A stretch of DNA of 64,000 bases from Mucilaginibacter sabulilitoris (GTDB taxonomy: Bacteria > Bacteroidota > Bacteroidia > Sphingobacteriales > Sphingobacteriaceae): the NCBI RefSeq assembly GCF_034262375.1, contig NZ_CP139558.1, forward strand, positions 3,968,001 through 4,032,000, read 5' to 3'. Below the pieces are notes generated by a model that saw nothing but the letters and a program-made list of their open reading frames with translations, did not search any database and was not told where the DNA came from. How positions within the stretch are numbered: position 1 is the first letter of the stretch; the number at the start of each line of letters is the position of its first letter. Below are positions 17,436 to 25,641 of this stretch, piece after piece. Both the position numbers and the translations under genes were made by a program.

Positions 17436-18368
17436 ATGAATTACAACAGGAGAAAGTTTATTCAAAGCGCTGGTGCACTGGCGCTTGGCAGCATAGCTTT
17501 ATCAGGCAGGGCAGGCTCGCTATTAAGCAATGTACAGGGGGGGCACCCGATAGGTTTGCAGCTATTTACATTTTTTGACATCATTGATCAGGATGTGAAG
17601 GGGACCTTAACCAAAATAGCAGATCTTGGTTTCAAGGAATTGGAATCGGCATTCAGTAAAAGGGGCGGCTATTACGGAATGAGCCCGAAGGAATTTAAAG
17701 CCATGGTGAACGATCTGGGAATGGCCTGGACATCGCACCACGTATTAGGCGCTCCTTTCAAACTTCCTCCCGGGGCAAAGATGCCTGTTGGGGCCGATGG
17801 CAAGCCTATGGTGATACCACCAATGAAAAACCTGCGTGATAATATGCAGCAACTGGTTGACGATGCAGCTGAGGGCGGCATTAAATACCTGGTTTGCGCT
17901 AATTCACCAACCGCCACGCTGGATGAAATTAAATCAACCATTGAAGTGCTGAACAAGACAGGGGAGGCGGCAAAAAAAGTTGGTATACAGTTCGCCTACC
18001 ATAATCACGATATGGAATTCCATCCGGTTGACGGCAAAGTACCTTATGATCTGTTGCTAAGTGAAACTGACCCCCAGAATGTAAAAATGGAACTTGATCT
18101 GGCTTGGGCAGTTAAAGCCGGTAAAAATCCGGTTGAAATGTTTAAACAGCATCCCGGTCGTTTCCCACTATGGCACGTAAAAGACCTGGACGCCGGCCGG
18201 GAAAATATACTGCCCGTTGGGAGCGGTACAATCGACTTTAAACCAATTTTTGCCGCAGCCTCATCAGCAGGCATGCAGCACTTTTTTGTAGAACACGATA
18301 TGCCAAAAGATGCGCTGGCCAGTGTTACTAGCAGCATTGGCTATCTGAAAAATACATTGAAGGTTTGA
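17436..18368 (+). CDS. Tat-exported sugar phosphate isomerase/epimerase-like protein
   Basis: A 310-residue protein with a twin-arginine signal (NYNRRKFIQSAGALALGSIAL, shown by NRRKF). The mature part is a xylose-isomerase-like TIM barrel: PIGLQLFTFFD, LGFKELESAF, VGIQFAYHNHDMEFH, and MELDLAWAVKAGKNP with the metal-ligand pattern E/H/D/E, ending FFVEHDMP. Such proteins occur in Bacteroidota sugar and inositol degradation. The substrate cannot be inferred. It is followed by its own terminator. Confidence 0.87.
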   Translation: MNYNRRKFIQSAGALALGSIALSGRAGSLLSNVQGGHPIGLQLFTFFDIIDQDVKGTLTKIADLGFKELESAFSKRGGYYGMSPKEFKAMVNDLGMAWTSHHVLGAPFKLPPGAKMPVGADGKPMVIPPMKNLRDNMQQLVDDAAEGGIKYLVCANSPTATLDEIKSTIEVLNKTGEAAKKVGIQFAYHNHDMEFHPVDGKVPYDLLLSETDPQNVKMELDLAWAVKAGKNPVEMFKQHPGRFPLWHVKDLDAGRENILPVGSGTIDFKPIFAAASSAGMQHFFVEHDMPKDALASVTSSIGYLKNTLKV

Positions 18369-18388
18369 TATCCCCCCCGCTCAAACAG

Positions 18389-18427
18389 CGCGTCGTTGTG
18401 AGAAACGAAGCAACGACGCGTTTTGTT
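18389..18427 (+). terminator. Intrinsic terminator
   Basis: CGCGTCGTTG paired perfectly with CAACGACGCG across a 12-nt loop, followed by TTTTGTT, 20 nt after the isomerase-like gene. Confidence 0.8.
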
Positions 18428-18456
18428 CTCTTAATAATTCCATAACACGCCATTAT

Positions 18457-18487
18457 TTTGATTTAACATGTGCTTTAACTATCTTAA
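18457..18487 (+). promoter_or_regulatory. Possible promoter of the ethanolamine genes
   Basis: TTTG at 18457-18460, 19 nt, then TATCTTAA at 18480-18487 (two mismatches to TAnnTTTG). It is positioned between the terminator and the permease start. Confidence 0.35.
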
Positions 18488-18516
18488 GGCGGCATTAATT
18501 AACAGATCAAAAAATT

Positions 18517-19860
18517 ATGGCAGCACCCCCGGCAGAGCAGTTAAAACGAGTATTAAAACCTGTTCATCTGTGGGCTATTGCTGTTGGGTTAGTTATCTCC
18601 GGCGAATACTTTGGCTGGAACTTGGGCTGGGCCGTATCAGGTACCATCGGCTTTTTAATCGCTACACTGGTGATCACGTTAATGTATATCACCTTTATAT
18701 TCAGCTATACAGAACTTACTACCTCTATTCCTCATGCAGGCGGGGCATTTGCCTATGCTTATAGAGCGATGGGTCCAATCGGCGGGTTGATTGCGGGTTA
18801 TGCCACACTTATTGATTTTTTACTCGCGTCGCCTGCAATAGCTATTTCGCTGGGCAGTTACCTTCATTTTTTATATCCGGAAATTCCTGTTATACAATCG
18901 GCTATGTTGTTTAATGTGGCCTTTATCATACTCAATATATCAGGAGTAAAAGAGTCGGCTACATTTTCAGTATTCATTACTGTGCTGGCTGTTGCTGAAT
19001 TATTGTTATATATGGGCGTTGTATCGCCCCATTTTAAAATGGATAATTACATGAGCAACCCAATGCCCTTCGGTTGGTCGGGTGTATTTGCTGCACTGCC
19101 TTTCGCCGTTTGGTTTTATCTGGCTATTGAAGGTGTGGCCATGGTGGCCGAAGAGGTAAAAGAGCCAAAGAAGAATATACCGCGAGGCTATATATCGGCA
19201 CTGGCAACCCTGGTAGCCTTGGCATTAGGCGTAATGATATTAACCGGCGGCATAACCGACTGGCGCAAGCTCAGCAACCTTGATTACCCCTTGCCGGAGG
19301 CTATAGGTATTGTTTTGGGTAAAGCCAACGGATTAACCAAAATATTTGCCAGCATAGGTTTGTTTGGATTAATTGCTTCGTTGCATGGCACCATACTGGC
19401 ATCGTCAAGGCAGGTATTTGCCATGGCACGCAGCGGCTATTTGCCACGCGGCTTGTCTAATATCAACCATCGCTTTAAAACACCTCATTGGGCCCTGGTT
19501 GCAGGCGGAGCAGTTAGTTTTATAGCCATTTATAGTGGCACTACAGCGCAGATCATTGTATTGTCAGTACTTGGGGCTATACTCATGTATTTAATGAGCA
19601 TGCTGAGCCTGTTTATGCTTAGAAAAAAGGAGCCGAAGTTGGAAAGACCGTTTGCGTCGCCGTTTTACCCATTTTTTCCGGCTACGGCATTAATTATATC
19701 AACAATAACTTTATTTGCCATCATTTGGTTTAACGGCTGGGTGAGTTTGATATTTCTTGGAGGGCTTGTGGCTGTGATTATCATATTTATGCTGATGGGA
19801 AAACATAAGATAATATTAACTGATGAAATGATGGCCGCACCTGAATTTACTGAAGCATAG
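18517..19860 (+). CDS. Ethanolamine permease, APC family
   Basis: A 447-residue protein with about 12 hydrophobic segments. The start is typical of Eat/EutP-like ethanolamine permeases (LWAIAVGLVISGEYFGWNLGW, after residue 20), with SIPHAGGAFAYAYRAMG and FYLAIEGVAMVAEEVKEPKKNIPRG. The assignment is supported by eutB and eutC directly downstream. It imports ethanolamine across the inner membrane, probably with protons. The eutB gene begins 34 nt after the stop, so an operon is likely. Confidence 0.88.
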   Translation: MAAPPAEQLKRVLKPVHLWAIAVGLVISGEYFGWNLGWAVSGTIGFLIATLVITLMYITFIFSYTELTTSIPHAGGAFAYAYRAMGPIGGLIAGYATLIDFLLASPAIAISLGSYLHFLYPEIPVIQSAMLFNVAFIILNISGVKESATFSVFITVLAVAELLLYMGVVSPHFKMDNYMSNPMPFGWSGVFAALPFAVWFYLAIEGVAMVAEEVKEPKKNIPRGYISALATLVALALGVMILTGGITDWRKLSNLDYPLPEAIGIVLGKANGLTKIFASIGLFGLIASLHGTILASSRQVFAMARSGYLPRGLSNINHRFKTPHWALVAGGAVSFIAIYSGTTAQIIVLSVLGAILMYLMSMLSLFMLRKKEPKLERPFASPFYPFFPATALIISTITLFAIIWFNGWVSLIFLGGLVAVIIIFMLMGKHKIILTDEMMAAPEFTEA

Positions 19861-19894
19861 ATTATTAGTAATGCACCAATGAACAGCTGAACGA

Positions 19895-21274
19895 ATGAGT
19901 GCTTACAAACATACCATACGCAACAAGGTTTATAAGTTTTCTGATCTGAAAACTTTACTGGGCAAGGCATCTCCTTATCGGTCGGGAGATGAACTGGCCG
20001 GGTTGTGCGCGGAAAGTTATGAAGAGCGTATTGCCGCACAAATTACCCTTGCCGATGTACCCCTGAAAACTTTCGTCAACGAAGCCATTATTCCCTATGA
20101 ACAGGATGAAATAACCAGATTAATTGTTGATAGCCACGATATTAATAGCTTCAATTTAATAGGCCATTTAACTGTTGGTGAGCTGCGCGATTGGCTGTTA
20201 AGTGATGAAACGGACACCGAGACATTAATAAGCATTGCCGCGGGACTTACTCCTGAAATGGCTGCCGCCGTATCAAAACTGATGCGTAACCAGGATTTAA
20301 TTGCGATTGCTAAAAAGTGTGAAGTAATTACCAGTTTCAGAAATACAATTGGCCTAAAGGGGCATTTCAGCACCCGTTTGCAGCCCAATCACCCAACAGA
20401 TAATGTCAGAGGCGTTGCTGCAAGTATTATTGACGGTTTGCTGCATTGCAGCGGTGATGCAGTTATCGGCATTAATCCGGCTACTGATAGTCCGGCTGTA
20501 ATCGGAAGTTTATTAATATTGATGGACACGTTGCGGCAGCAGTTTGCCATACCCACGCAAACTTGTGTATTAAGCCATATCACTACCACATTGCAGCTTG
20601 TTAATGATGGCGCTCCGGTTGATCTTTGCTTTCAATCTATTGCAGGAACAGAGCTGGCCAATGCCAGTTTTGGTATCAATCTTAGTTTAATTGAGGAGGC
20701 TTACCAGGCTACGCTGTCTTTAAACCGCGGAACCATTGGCAGCAATGTAATGTATTTTGAAACCGGGCAGGGTAGTGCATTGTCTGCTAATGCCCATTTT
20801 GGTGTTGATCAGCAAACCTGCGAGGCAAGGGCTTATGCTGTAACCCGTAAGTTTAAACCCTTGCTGGTTAATACGGTAGTGGGCTTTATCGGGCCTGAAT
20901 ATTTATATGACGGTAAGCAAATTATCCGTGCTGCGTTGGAAGACCACTTTTGCGGCAAACTGCTTGGCTTGCCCATGGGTGTTGATGTTTGCTATACCAA
21001 CCATGCCGAGGCTGATCAGGATGATATGGATAACCTGCTTACCTTGTTGGGTGTTGCCGGGTGCAATTTTATCATGGGGATACCAGGGGCCGACGATATT
21101 ATGCTTAATTATCAGTCCACCTCATTTCATGATGCGCTATATCTGCGCAAAGTACTTGGTTACCTGCCGGCACCGGAATTTCAGCAATGGCTTATTAAAC
21201 AGGGTATTGTAGATGATAAAGGGAATATGTTACCTGTGGCAGCTTCACATAGTTTATTAGGCGTTATGGTTTAA
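19895..21274 (+). CDS. eutB: Ethanolamine ammonia-lyase large subunit
   Basis: A 459-residue protein spanning the usual EutB length. Motifs include FSDLKTLLGKASPYRSGDELAGL at the N-terminus (residues 13-35), TRLQPNHPTDN, QGSALSANAHFGVDQQTCEARAYA and GLPMGVDVCYTNHAEADQDD. This subunit carries the TIM-barrel active site where adenosylcobalamin-driven radical chemistry converts ethanolamine to acetaldehyde and ammonia. The eutC gene begins 5 nt after the stop. No EutA reactivase or microcompartment shell gene is present here. Confidence 0.95.
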   Translation: MSAYKHTIRNKVYKFSDLKTLLGKASPYRSGDELAGLCAESYEERIAAQITLADVPLKTFVNEAIIPYEQDEITRLIVDSHDINSFNLIGHLTVGELRDWLLSDETDTETLISIAAGLTPEMAAAVSKLMRNQDLIAIAKKCEVITSFRNTIGLKGHFSTRLQPNHPTDNVRGVAASIIDGLLHCSGDAVIGINPATDSPAVIGSLLILMDTLRQQFAIPTQTCVLSHITTTLQLVNDGAPVDLCFQSIAGTELANASFGINLSLIEEAYQATLSLNRGTIGSNVMYFETGQGSALSANAHFGVDQQTCEARAYAVTRKFKPLLVNTVVGFIGPEYLYDGKQIIRAALEDHFCGKLLGLPMGVDVCYTNHAEADQDDMDNLLTLLGVAGCNFIMGIPGADDIMLNYQSTSFHDALYLRKVLGYLPAPEFQQWLIKQGIVDDKGNMLPVAASHSLLGVMV

Positions 21275-21279
21275 ATGAT

Positions 21280-22035
21280 ATGAAACGGAATATTCCGCAG
21301 GAGATAGAACCACTTAAAGCGCTGCAGGAGTTTACCCCAGCCCGGATAGCTATTGGACGGGTGGGGACAAGTATTCCGCTAAAACAATCACTGGAGTTTA
21401 AACTGGCCCATGCCCACGCAAGGGACGCGGTTTATTCAGAATTGGATATCAATAGCTTAACGGCCGGACTTGAACCATTTGATCTGCCGGTACTTCATCT
21501 GTATAGCCGGGTTATTGACCGCAGACAATACCTGCAAAGGCCCGACCTTGGCAGAAAATTGAACGACGATTCGGTTGAGTTACTGCAAGATCATCATACA
21601 GAAAACGATATTGCCATCATTATTGCTGATGGTCTTTCGGCGACAGCGGTTAACAATAATACGATTGGGTTACTGAAAGTGCTTATTCCGCAGCTATCAG
21701 CTGTTCATCTCAAGCTGGCGCCTTTGTGCCTCGTGGAGCAGGGACGGGTAGCTATTGGCGATGATATAGGCCATGGATTAAAAGCAAAATTGTCCCTGAT
21801 CCTTATTGGGGAACGCCCTGGTTTGAGCTCGGCCGATAGTTTGGGTGCCTATATTACCTATAAGCCAAAACCTGGGCTTACAGACGAGTCGCGTAATTGT
21901 GTGTCAAACGTCAGGCCGGGGGGACTATCATACCCCAAAGCCGCCAAAAAGATATTTTATCTTATTAGCGAAGCATTTAAACTTCAGCTATCTGGGGTAG
22001 GGCTCAAAGATAATGCTGGATTACTTGAAGGCTAA
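21280..22035 (+). CDS. eutC: Ethanolamine ammonia-lyase small subunit
   Basis: A 251-residue protein with the EutC signatures FTPARIAIGRVGTSIPLKQSLEFKLAHAHARDAV (residues 18-51), DIAIIIADGLSA, and IGDDIGHGLKAKLSLILIGERPGLSSADSLG. The C-terminus has NCVSNVRPGGLSYPKAA. It forms the cobalamin-binding heterodimer with EutB. It ends the permease-eutB-eutC unit at a hairpin terminator. The acetaldehyde produced must be handled by enzymes outside this window. Confidence 0.94.
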   Translation: MKRNIPQEIEPLKALQEFTPARIAIGRVGTSIPLKQSLEFKLAHAHARDAVYSELDINSLTAGLEPFDLPVLHLYSRVIDRRQYLQRPDLGRKLNDDSVELLQDHHTENDIAIIIADGLSATAVNNNTIGLLKVLIPQLSAVHLKLAPLCLVEQGRVAIGDDIGHGLKAKLSLILIGERPGLSSADSLGAYITYKPKPGLTDESRNCVSNVRPGGLSYPKAAKKIFYLISEAFKLQLSGVGLKDNAGLLEG

Positions 22036-22046
22036 GAAATGGAAGA

Positions 22047-22083
22047 GGCGAAACGTTTTTTGCATTTCGCCCCGTTTGTTTAT
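22047..22083 (+). terminator. Intrinsic terminator after eutC
   Basis: GGCGAAA pairs with TTTCGCC across an 11-nt loop, with GTTTGTTT after it, in the convergent gap between eutC and the DUF4251 gene. Confidence 0.65.
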
Positions 22084-22604
22084 TTTCCCCGCTTTTCAAT
22101 GGTGCCATTAAATGAAATAGCGTCCCGGTTAGTGCTGATCACCTGTAAAGACGCATAACCATCAGGAGAAATACCAAGTGTCATGGTTTGTACATCGCGC
22201 CAGTTGCTGATGTTTTTGTCTTTACCGGTAGGTTTTATAGTAATTGTCCAGCCGCCGCTTTTGCCGGCTTTTGAATCATACGTAAAATGGGTAGCTGTAA
22301 ATTTAATGCCGCCATCTGTCGGGTTATAGGGTACAGATGTATAAGCCCTGCCAAAATAAGGCAAAAAGGAGATAATAGTATCTTTAGCCACCACCAGATC
22401 ATAATCAGACGTTAAGGCCATGCCAGTACCCCTCATTGGGTTAACGTAGTTGGCTTTAAATACATAATTTTGAGCCTCCACCATTTTTTTAATTTCGGCA
22501 ACATGAGCGGCTTTTTTTTCTTTGCGGGTGCTTTGCGCGTTAACTACATTGATGCTTATAAAAGCAAGAATAATTAATACAGATATTTTCTTTAATGATT
22601 TCAT
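22080..22604 (-). CDS. DUF4251 family secreted protein
   Basis: A 174-residue protein with a signal peptide (residues 1-23, ending NVVNAQS). DUF4251 features follow: AAHVAEIKKMVEAQNYVFKANYVNP, DLVVAKDTIISFLPYFGRAY and GGIKFTATHFTYDS. This family is common in Bacteroidota envelopes and has no known function. It is convergent with eutC and separate from htpG, which has its own terminator. Confidence 0.85.
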   Translation of the reverse strand: MKSLKKISVLIILAFISINVVNAQSTRKEKKAAHVAEIKKMVEAQNYVFKANYVNPMRGTGMALTSDYDLVVAKDTIISFLPYFGRAYTSVPYNPTDGGIKFTATHFTYDSKAGKSGGWTITIKPTGKDKNISNWRDVQTMTLGISPDGYASLQVISTNRDAISFNGTIEKRGK

Positions 22605-22675
22605 ATTTAAGTATTTGATGGTTAGACGATGAAGTGATACTCAGGTTTAATTACCATCAAATTTAAATATTATTT

Positions 22676-22709
22676 TAAACAAAAAGCCACCCGTTTTATA
22701 CGGATGGCT
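22676..22709 (-). terminator. Intrinsic terminator after htpG
   Basis: On the minus strand AGCCATCCG pairs with CGGGTGGCT (one G-T type mismatch) and is followed by a T-run, 22 nt after the htpG stop. Confidence 0.75.
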
Positions 22710-22730
22710 CTACAATATTAAGCTTTAAAA

Positions 22731-24614
22731 TTATATCAAATTAACGCTGCGGTTAACAAATTCGGTAAGCTCGGCACCGGTTAACAAACCTTGCGAAAGC
22801 AGGGCCAGGTCAAATGCCTGTTTTGAAAGCTGGGCCTGTACATCTTCGTTCTCTTCCTGCAATATGCGGGTGATGAGTTTATGGTTTCCGTTTACAATTA
22901 CTTTGTAATTATCGGGCATATTCCCATAAAAACCCATGCCGCCACCCATCGCCGCCATATCTTTCATACGGCGCATAAACTCGTCCATAGTTATAGTAAC
23001 CGGAAGTTCATTAGGGTTAAGGCTCTCTAAATGAACGTTATATGCAGGTTTGTTAATGGCTTTGTTAAAAATATCTTTAACCTTGGTTGATTGCTCTTCG
23101 GTTAAAACAGTTTCAGGAGCATCATCTTTTTTAATCAGTTTATCAGCCACATCAGCATCTACACGTTTTAACGATGTTTTTTCAAGCTTTTGCTCCAGTT
23201 GGCTAATAAAGTGATTATCAATAGGTGAGTTCATTACCAGCACATCGTATCCCTTTTTATTGGCCGACTGAATAAAGGCATCCTGTTTTGCCGGGTCATT
23301 GGTGTATAAATAAACCAATTGTCCGTCTTTGTCGGTCTGTACAGCCTCAATCTTGTCTTTGTATTCGGCCAGGGTGAAGTTTTCTTTTTGGGTATTGCTT
23401 ACTAAAACAAAGTCTTTTGCTTTATCATAAAACTTGTCTTCGCTTACCATGCCGTATTTTACAAACAAACCAATATCGGTCCATTTTTCTTCATAGGCTT
23501 TACGGTCGTTTTTAAACAGTTCCGCTAATTTATCAGCTACCTTTTTGGTAATGTAGCTGTTGATCTTTTTAACGTTGCTGTCGGCTTGTAAGAAGCTGCG
23601 CGATACGTTAAGCGGAATATCCGGCGAATCGATAACACCATGCAGCAGCATTAAAAACTCCGGAACAATGTCTTTTACCTCGTCGGTAATAAATACCTGG
23701 CGGCTGAATAACTTGATCTTGTTTTTTGATATTTCAAAGTCGTTTTTCAGCTTAGGGAAGTATAGCACACCGGTTAAGTTGAATGGATAATCAACATTAA
23801 GGTGGATCCAGAATAAAGGATCTTCGCTAAAAGGATAAAGCTGTTTGTAAAAATCAAGATAATCCTGGTCTTTTAGTTCAGATGGAGCTTTAGTCCAGAT
23901 TGGGTTGGTATCATTGATGATGTTATCGTGTTGAACATCAATGTATTTAGGCTTTCCTTCTTCATCAACACCATCTTCTTCCTGTTCAGTTTTAGTACCG
24001 AATTTAATAGGTACAGGTAAAAACTTACAGTATTTGTCTAATATCTCCTGTAGTTTGTACTGGCTTAAAAACTCTTCCGACTCGCTATTAATATATAGGG
24101 TGATCTCAGTACCACGTTCTTCCAGTACACCTTCGCCAATTTCAAACTCGGTACTGCCATCGCATACCCAGTAAGCAGGCTCAGCGCCTTCCTGATATGA
24201 CAGGGTTTGAATTTCTACCTTATCGGCCACCATAAAGGCAGAGTAAAAGCCTAAACCAAAACGACCAATAATTTCGTTGGCATCTTTGGCTTCCTTGAAT
24301 TTTTCCATGAACTCAGTAGCGCCCGAAAACGCTATCTGGTTAATGTATTTCTTGATTTCTTCGGCGGTCATACCCAGGCCGTTATCGGAAATAGTGATGG
24401 TTTTCTTTTCTTCGTCAAATGCTACTTCAACGCGCAGGTCGCCAAGTTCACCGTTATATTGGCCTAATGAGGCCAGTCGTTTAATTTTTTGGGTAGCATC
24501 TACCGCGTTTGATACCAGCTCGCGCAGAAATATCTCATTATCAGAGTAAAGAAACTTCTTAATTATCGGAAAAATGTTCTCGGTGTGAATCGAAATGCTG
24601 CCTTTTTCTTGCAT
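22731..24614 (-). CDS. htpG: HSP90 chaperone HtpG
   Basis: 627 residues from ATG 24614 (MQEKGSISIHTENIFPIIKK). A further in-frame ATG at 24677 is rejected because a -24/-12-like promoter (24661-24676) lies between it and 24614. The N-terminal GHKL ATPase shows FLRELVSNAVDAT, ISDNGLGMTAEEI and GRFGLGFYSAFMVAD. The middle domain has FPKLKNDFEISKNKIKLFSRQVF and LNVSRSFLQAD. The C-terminal dimerisation region is present. It is a cytosolic ATP-dependent chaperone. A possible sigma54-type promoter with TTGTCA direct repeats lies upstream. Confidence 0.96.
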   Translation of the reverse strand: MQEKGSISIHTENIFPIIKKFLYSDNEIFLRELVSNAVDATQKIKRLASLGQYNGELGDLRVEVAFDEEKKTITISDNGLGMTAEEIKKYINQIAFSGATEFMEKFKEAKDANEIIGRFGLGFYSAFMVADKVEIQTLSYQEGAEPAYWVCDGSTEFEIGEGVLEERGTEITLYINSESEEFLSQYKLQEILDKYCKFLPVPIKFGTKTEQEEDGVDEEGKPKYIDVQHDNIINDTNPIWTKAPSELKDQDYLDFYKQLYPFSEDPLFWIHLNVDYPFNLTGVLYFPKLKNDFEISKNKIKLFSRQVFITDEVKDIVPEFLMLLHGVIDSPDIPLNVSRSFLQADSNVKKINSYITKKVADKLAELFKNDRKAYEEKWTDIGLFVKYGMVSEDKFYDKAKDFVLVSNTQKENFTLAEYKDKIEAVQTDKDGQLVYLYTNDPAKQDAFIQSANKKGYDVLVMNSPIDNHFISQLEQKLEKTSLKRVDADVADKLIKKDDAPETVLTEEQSTKVKDIFNKAINKPAYNVHLESLNPNELPVTITMDEFMRRMKDMAAMGGGMGFYGNMPDNYKVIVNGNHKLITRILQEENEDVQAQLSKQAFDLALLSQGLLTGAELTEFVNRSVNLI

Positions 24615-24660
24615 AATATTTATAATATGATTGATTTTAATATGATTTTCATCCTCAACC

Positions 24661-24702
24661 ATCAATGCCTGTTCCAAAGATTATCATGTTGTCAAATTGT
24701 CA
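24661..24702 (-). promoter_or_regulatory. Possible sigma54-type promoter of htpG with TTGTCA direct repeat
   Basis: On the minus strand, TGGAACA-GGCA-TTGAT (24676-24661) has the GG and the downstream TTG at the sigma54 spacing, though the -12 box is TTGA rather than TTGC. Upstream, on the plus strand, TTGTCA-AA-TTGTCA lies at 24689-24702. Transcription would begin near 24650, about 36 nt before the htpG ATG. This is a pattern match only. Confidence 0.4.
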
Positions 24703-24911
24703 GGTGATGGGGTTGGGCGTATTATTCTGTTGTCACTTTTTAAAGCATTATTTTAACATAATATGGCATTAAAGGCACGATTTCAGAGGGTGAAAACCTT
24801 TAAAAACGGTTTAAAATAGACGTGTTTTAATCAATTTTAACACTTTTTTTACTGATTTGGAATATTTAAAAAAGTAATCTCAAAAACAGGTTGATTTCTG
24901 GTTTGAAAAAT

Positions 24912-25478
24912 TTACTTTTTGACATTTAACCCGGTAATGGTTTCGATAAAAACTTTCATCACCTGTTTTAAATTTTGTTTCGTTTCCTCATCGGTAATAT
25001 TGCCCGACGAATCCATTTTTGAGCGGATGAAAGATATCCTCAAAGTGGCACCATCAATTACGTTACTGTTTAGTGCGCCAAGTGTGAGCAGGAGCGAGGC
25101 GTGGGCATGTTCGCCGCCGAGAGACGCGGTAATAAGCGCTACCGGTTTTTCAACCAGTGTACTGCTTGATACCAGCCAGTCGAGCATGTTTTTGAGCTGA
25201 CCGGGTACACCGAAAGCGTATTCAGGGGTACAAATGATCATAGCATCGGCAGTAGTTAACAGCCCGCGCAGGCGCGTTACCGCCTCCGGGGGCGTGTCAT
25301 TATCCAAACCGGGGTCAAATGGGGGTATCAGGGCCAGTTCGTCGTAAATGTTAAAAGTTATATCGGCAGGAACAAGTCCCGAGAGGTATTTTAAAATATG
25401 ATGGTTTGATGAGCCGGAACGCAGGCTGCCGGAAATGGCGGTGATACTATTGTTTTGGTTTTGAATATCTTGTTCCAT
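24912..25478 (-). CDS. NADPH-dependent FMN reductase family protein
   Basis: 188 residues from ATG 25478. An in-frame ATG at 25511 would add 11 residues, but it falls inside a palindromic intergenic repeat, so I prefer the shorter form. The flavodoxin-like FMN site is ITAISGSLRSGSSNHHILK near the N-terminus, and CTPEYAFGVPGQLKNMLDWL is the second FMN loop. Members reduce FMN, azo dyes, quinones or chromate with NAD(P)H. The 297-nt gap to htpG holds the htpG control region; the gene appears to be its own unit. Confidence 0.88.
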   Translation of the reverse strand: MEQDIQNQNNSITAISGSLRSGSSNHHILKYLSGLVPADITFNIYDELALIPPFDPGLDNDTPPEAVTRLRGLLTTADAMIICTPEYAFGVPGQLKNMLDWLVSSSTLVEKPVALITASLGGEHAHASLLLTLGALNSNVIDGATLRISFIRSKMDSSGNITDEETKQNLKQVMKVFIETITGLNVKK

Positions 25479-25502
25479 TGTACTGTTCTTAAGAATGTAA
25501 AA

Positions 25503-25582
25503 GGCTGTCATGATGAGCTCCGTCGAAGCATGGTGGGCAGGCTTCTCCGCTCGACCCTTCGACGTGGCTCAGGGTGACAGCC
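25503..25582. repeat. Palindromic intergenic repeat, 80 bp
   Basis: Outer ends GGCTGTCA and TGACAGCC are complementary. The imperfect inner arms GTCGAAG and CTTCGAC extend the stem. The central part is GC-rich and non-coding. The form is that of a dispersed REP- or MITE-like unit, but different in sequence from the one at 14391-14481. Confidence 0.7.
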
Positions 25583-25610
25583 CCTCCTGCAACTCTTTAT
25601 CAAGCTAATT

Positions 25611-25634
25611 AAAAAACTCCCCCTTTAGGGGGCT
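25611..25634 (-). terminator. Intrinsic terminator after the histidine kinase gene
   Basis: On the minus strand CCCCC-TAAA-GGGGG is followed by AGTTTTTT, 8 nt beyond the kinase stop codon. Confidence 0.75.
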
Positions 25635-25641
25635 GGGGGGC

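Noticed and set aside
24615..24677. A 21-codon longer N-terminus for HtpG
   Set aside because: The extension has no similarity to HSP90 N-termini and covers the likely promoter; MQEKGSISIHTEN is the usual start.
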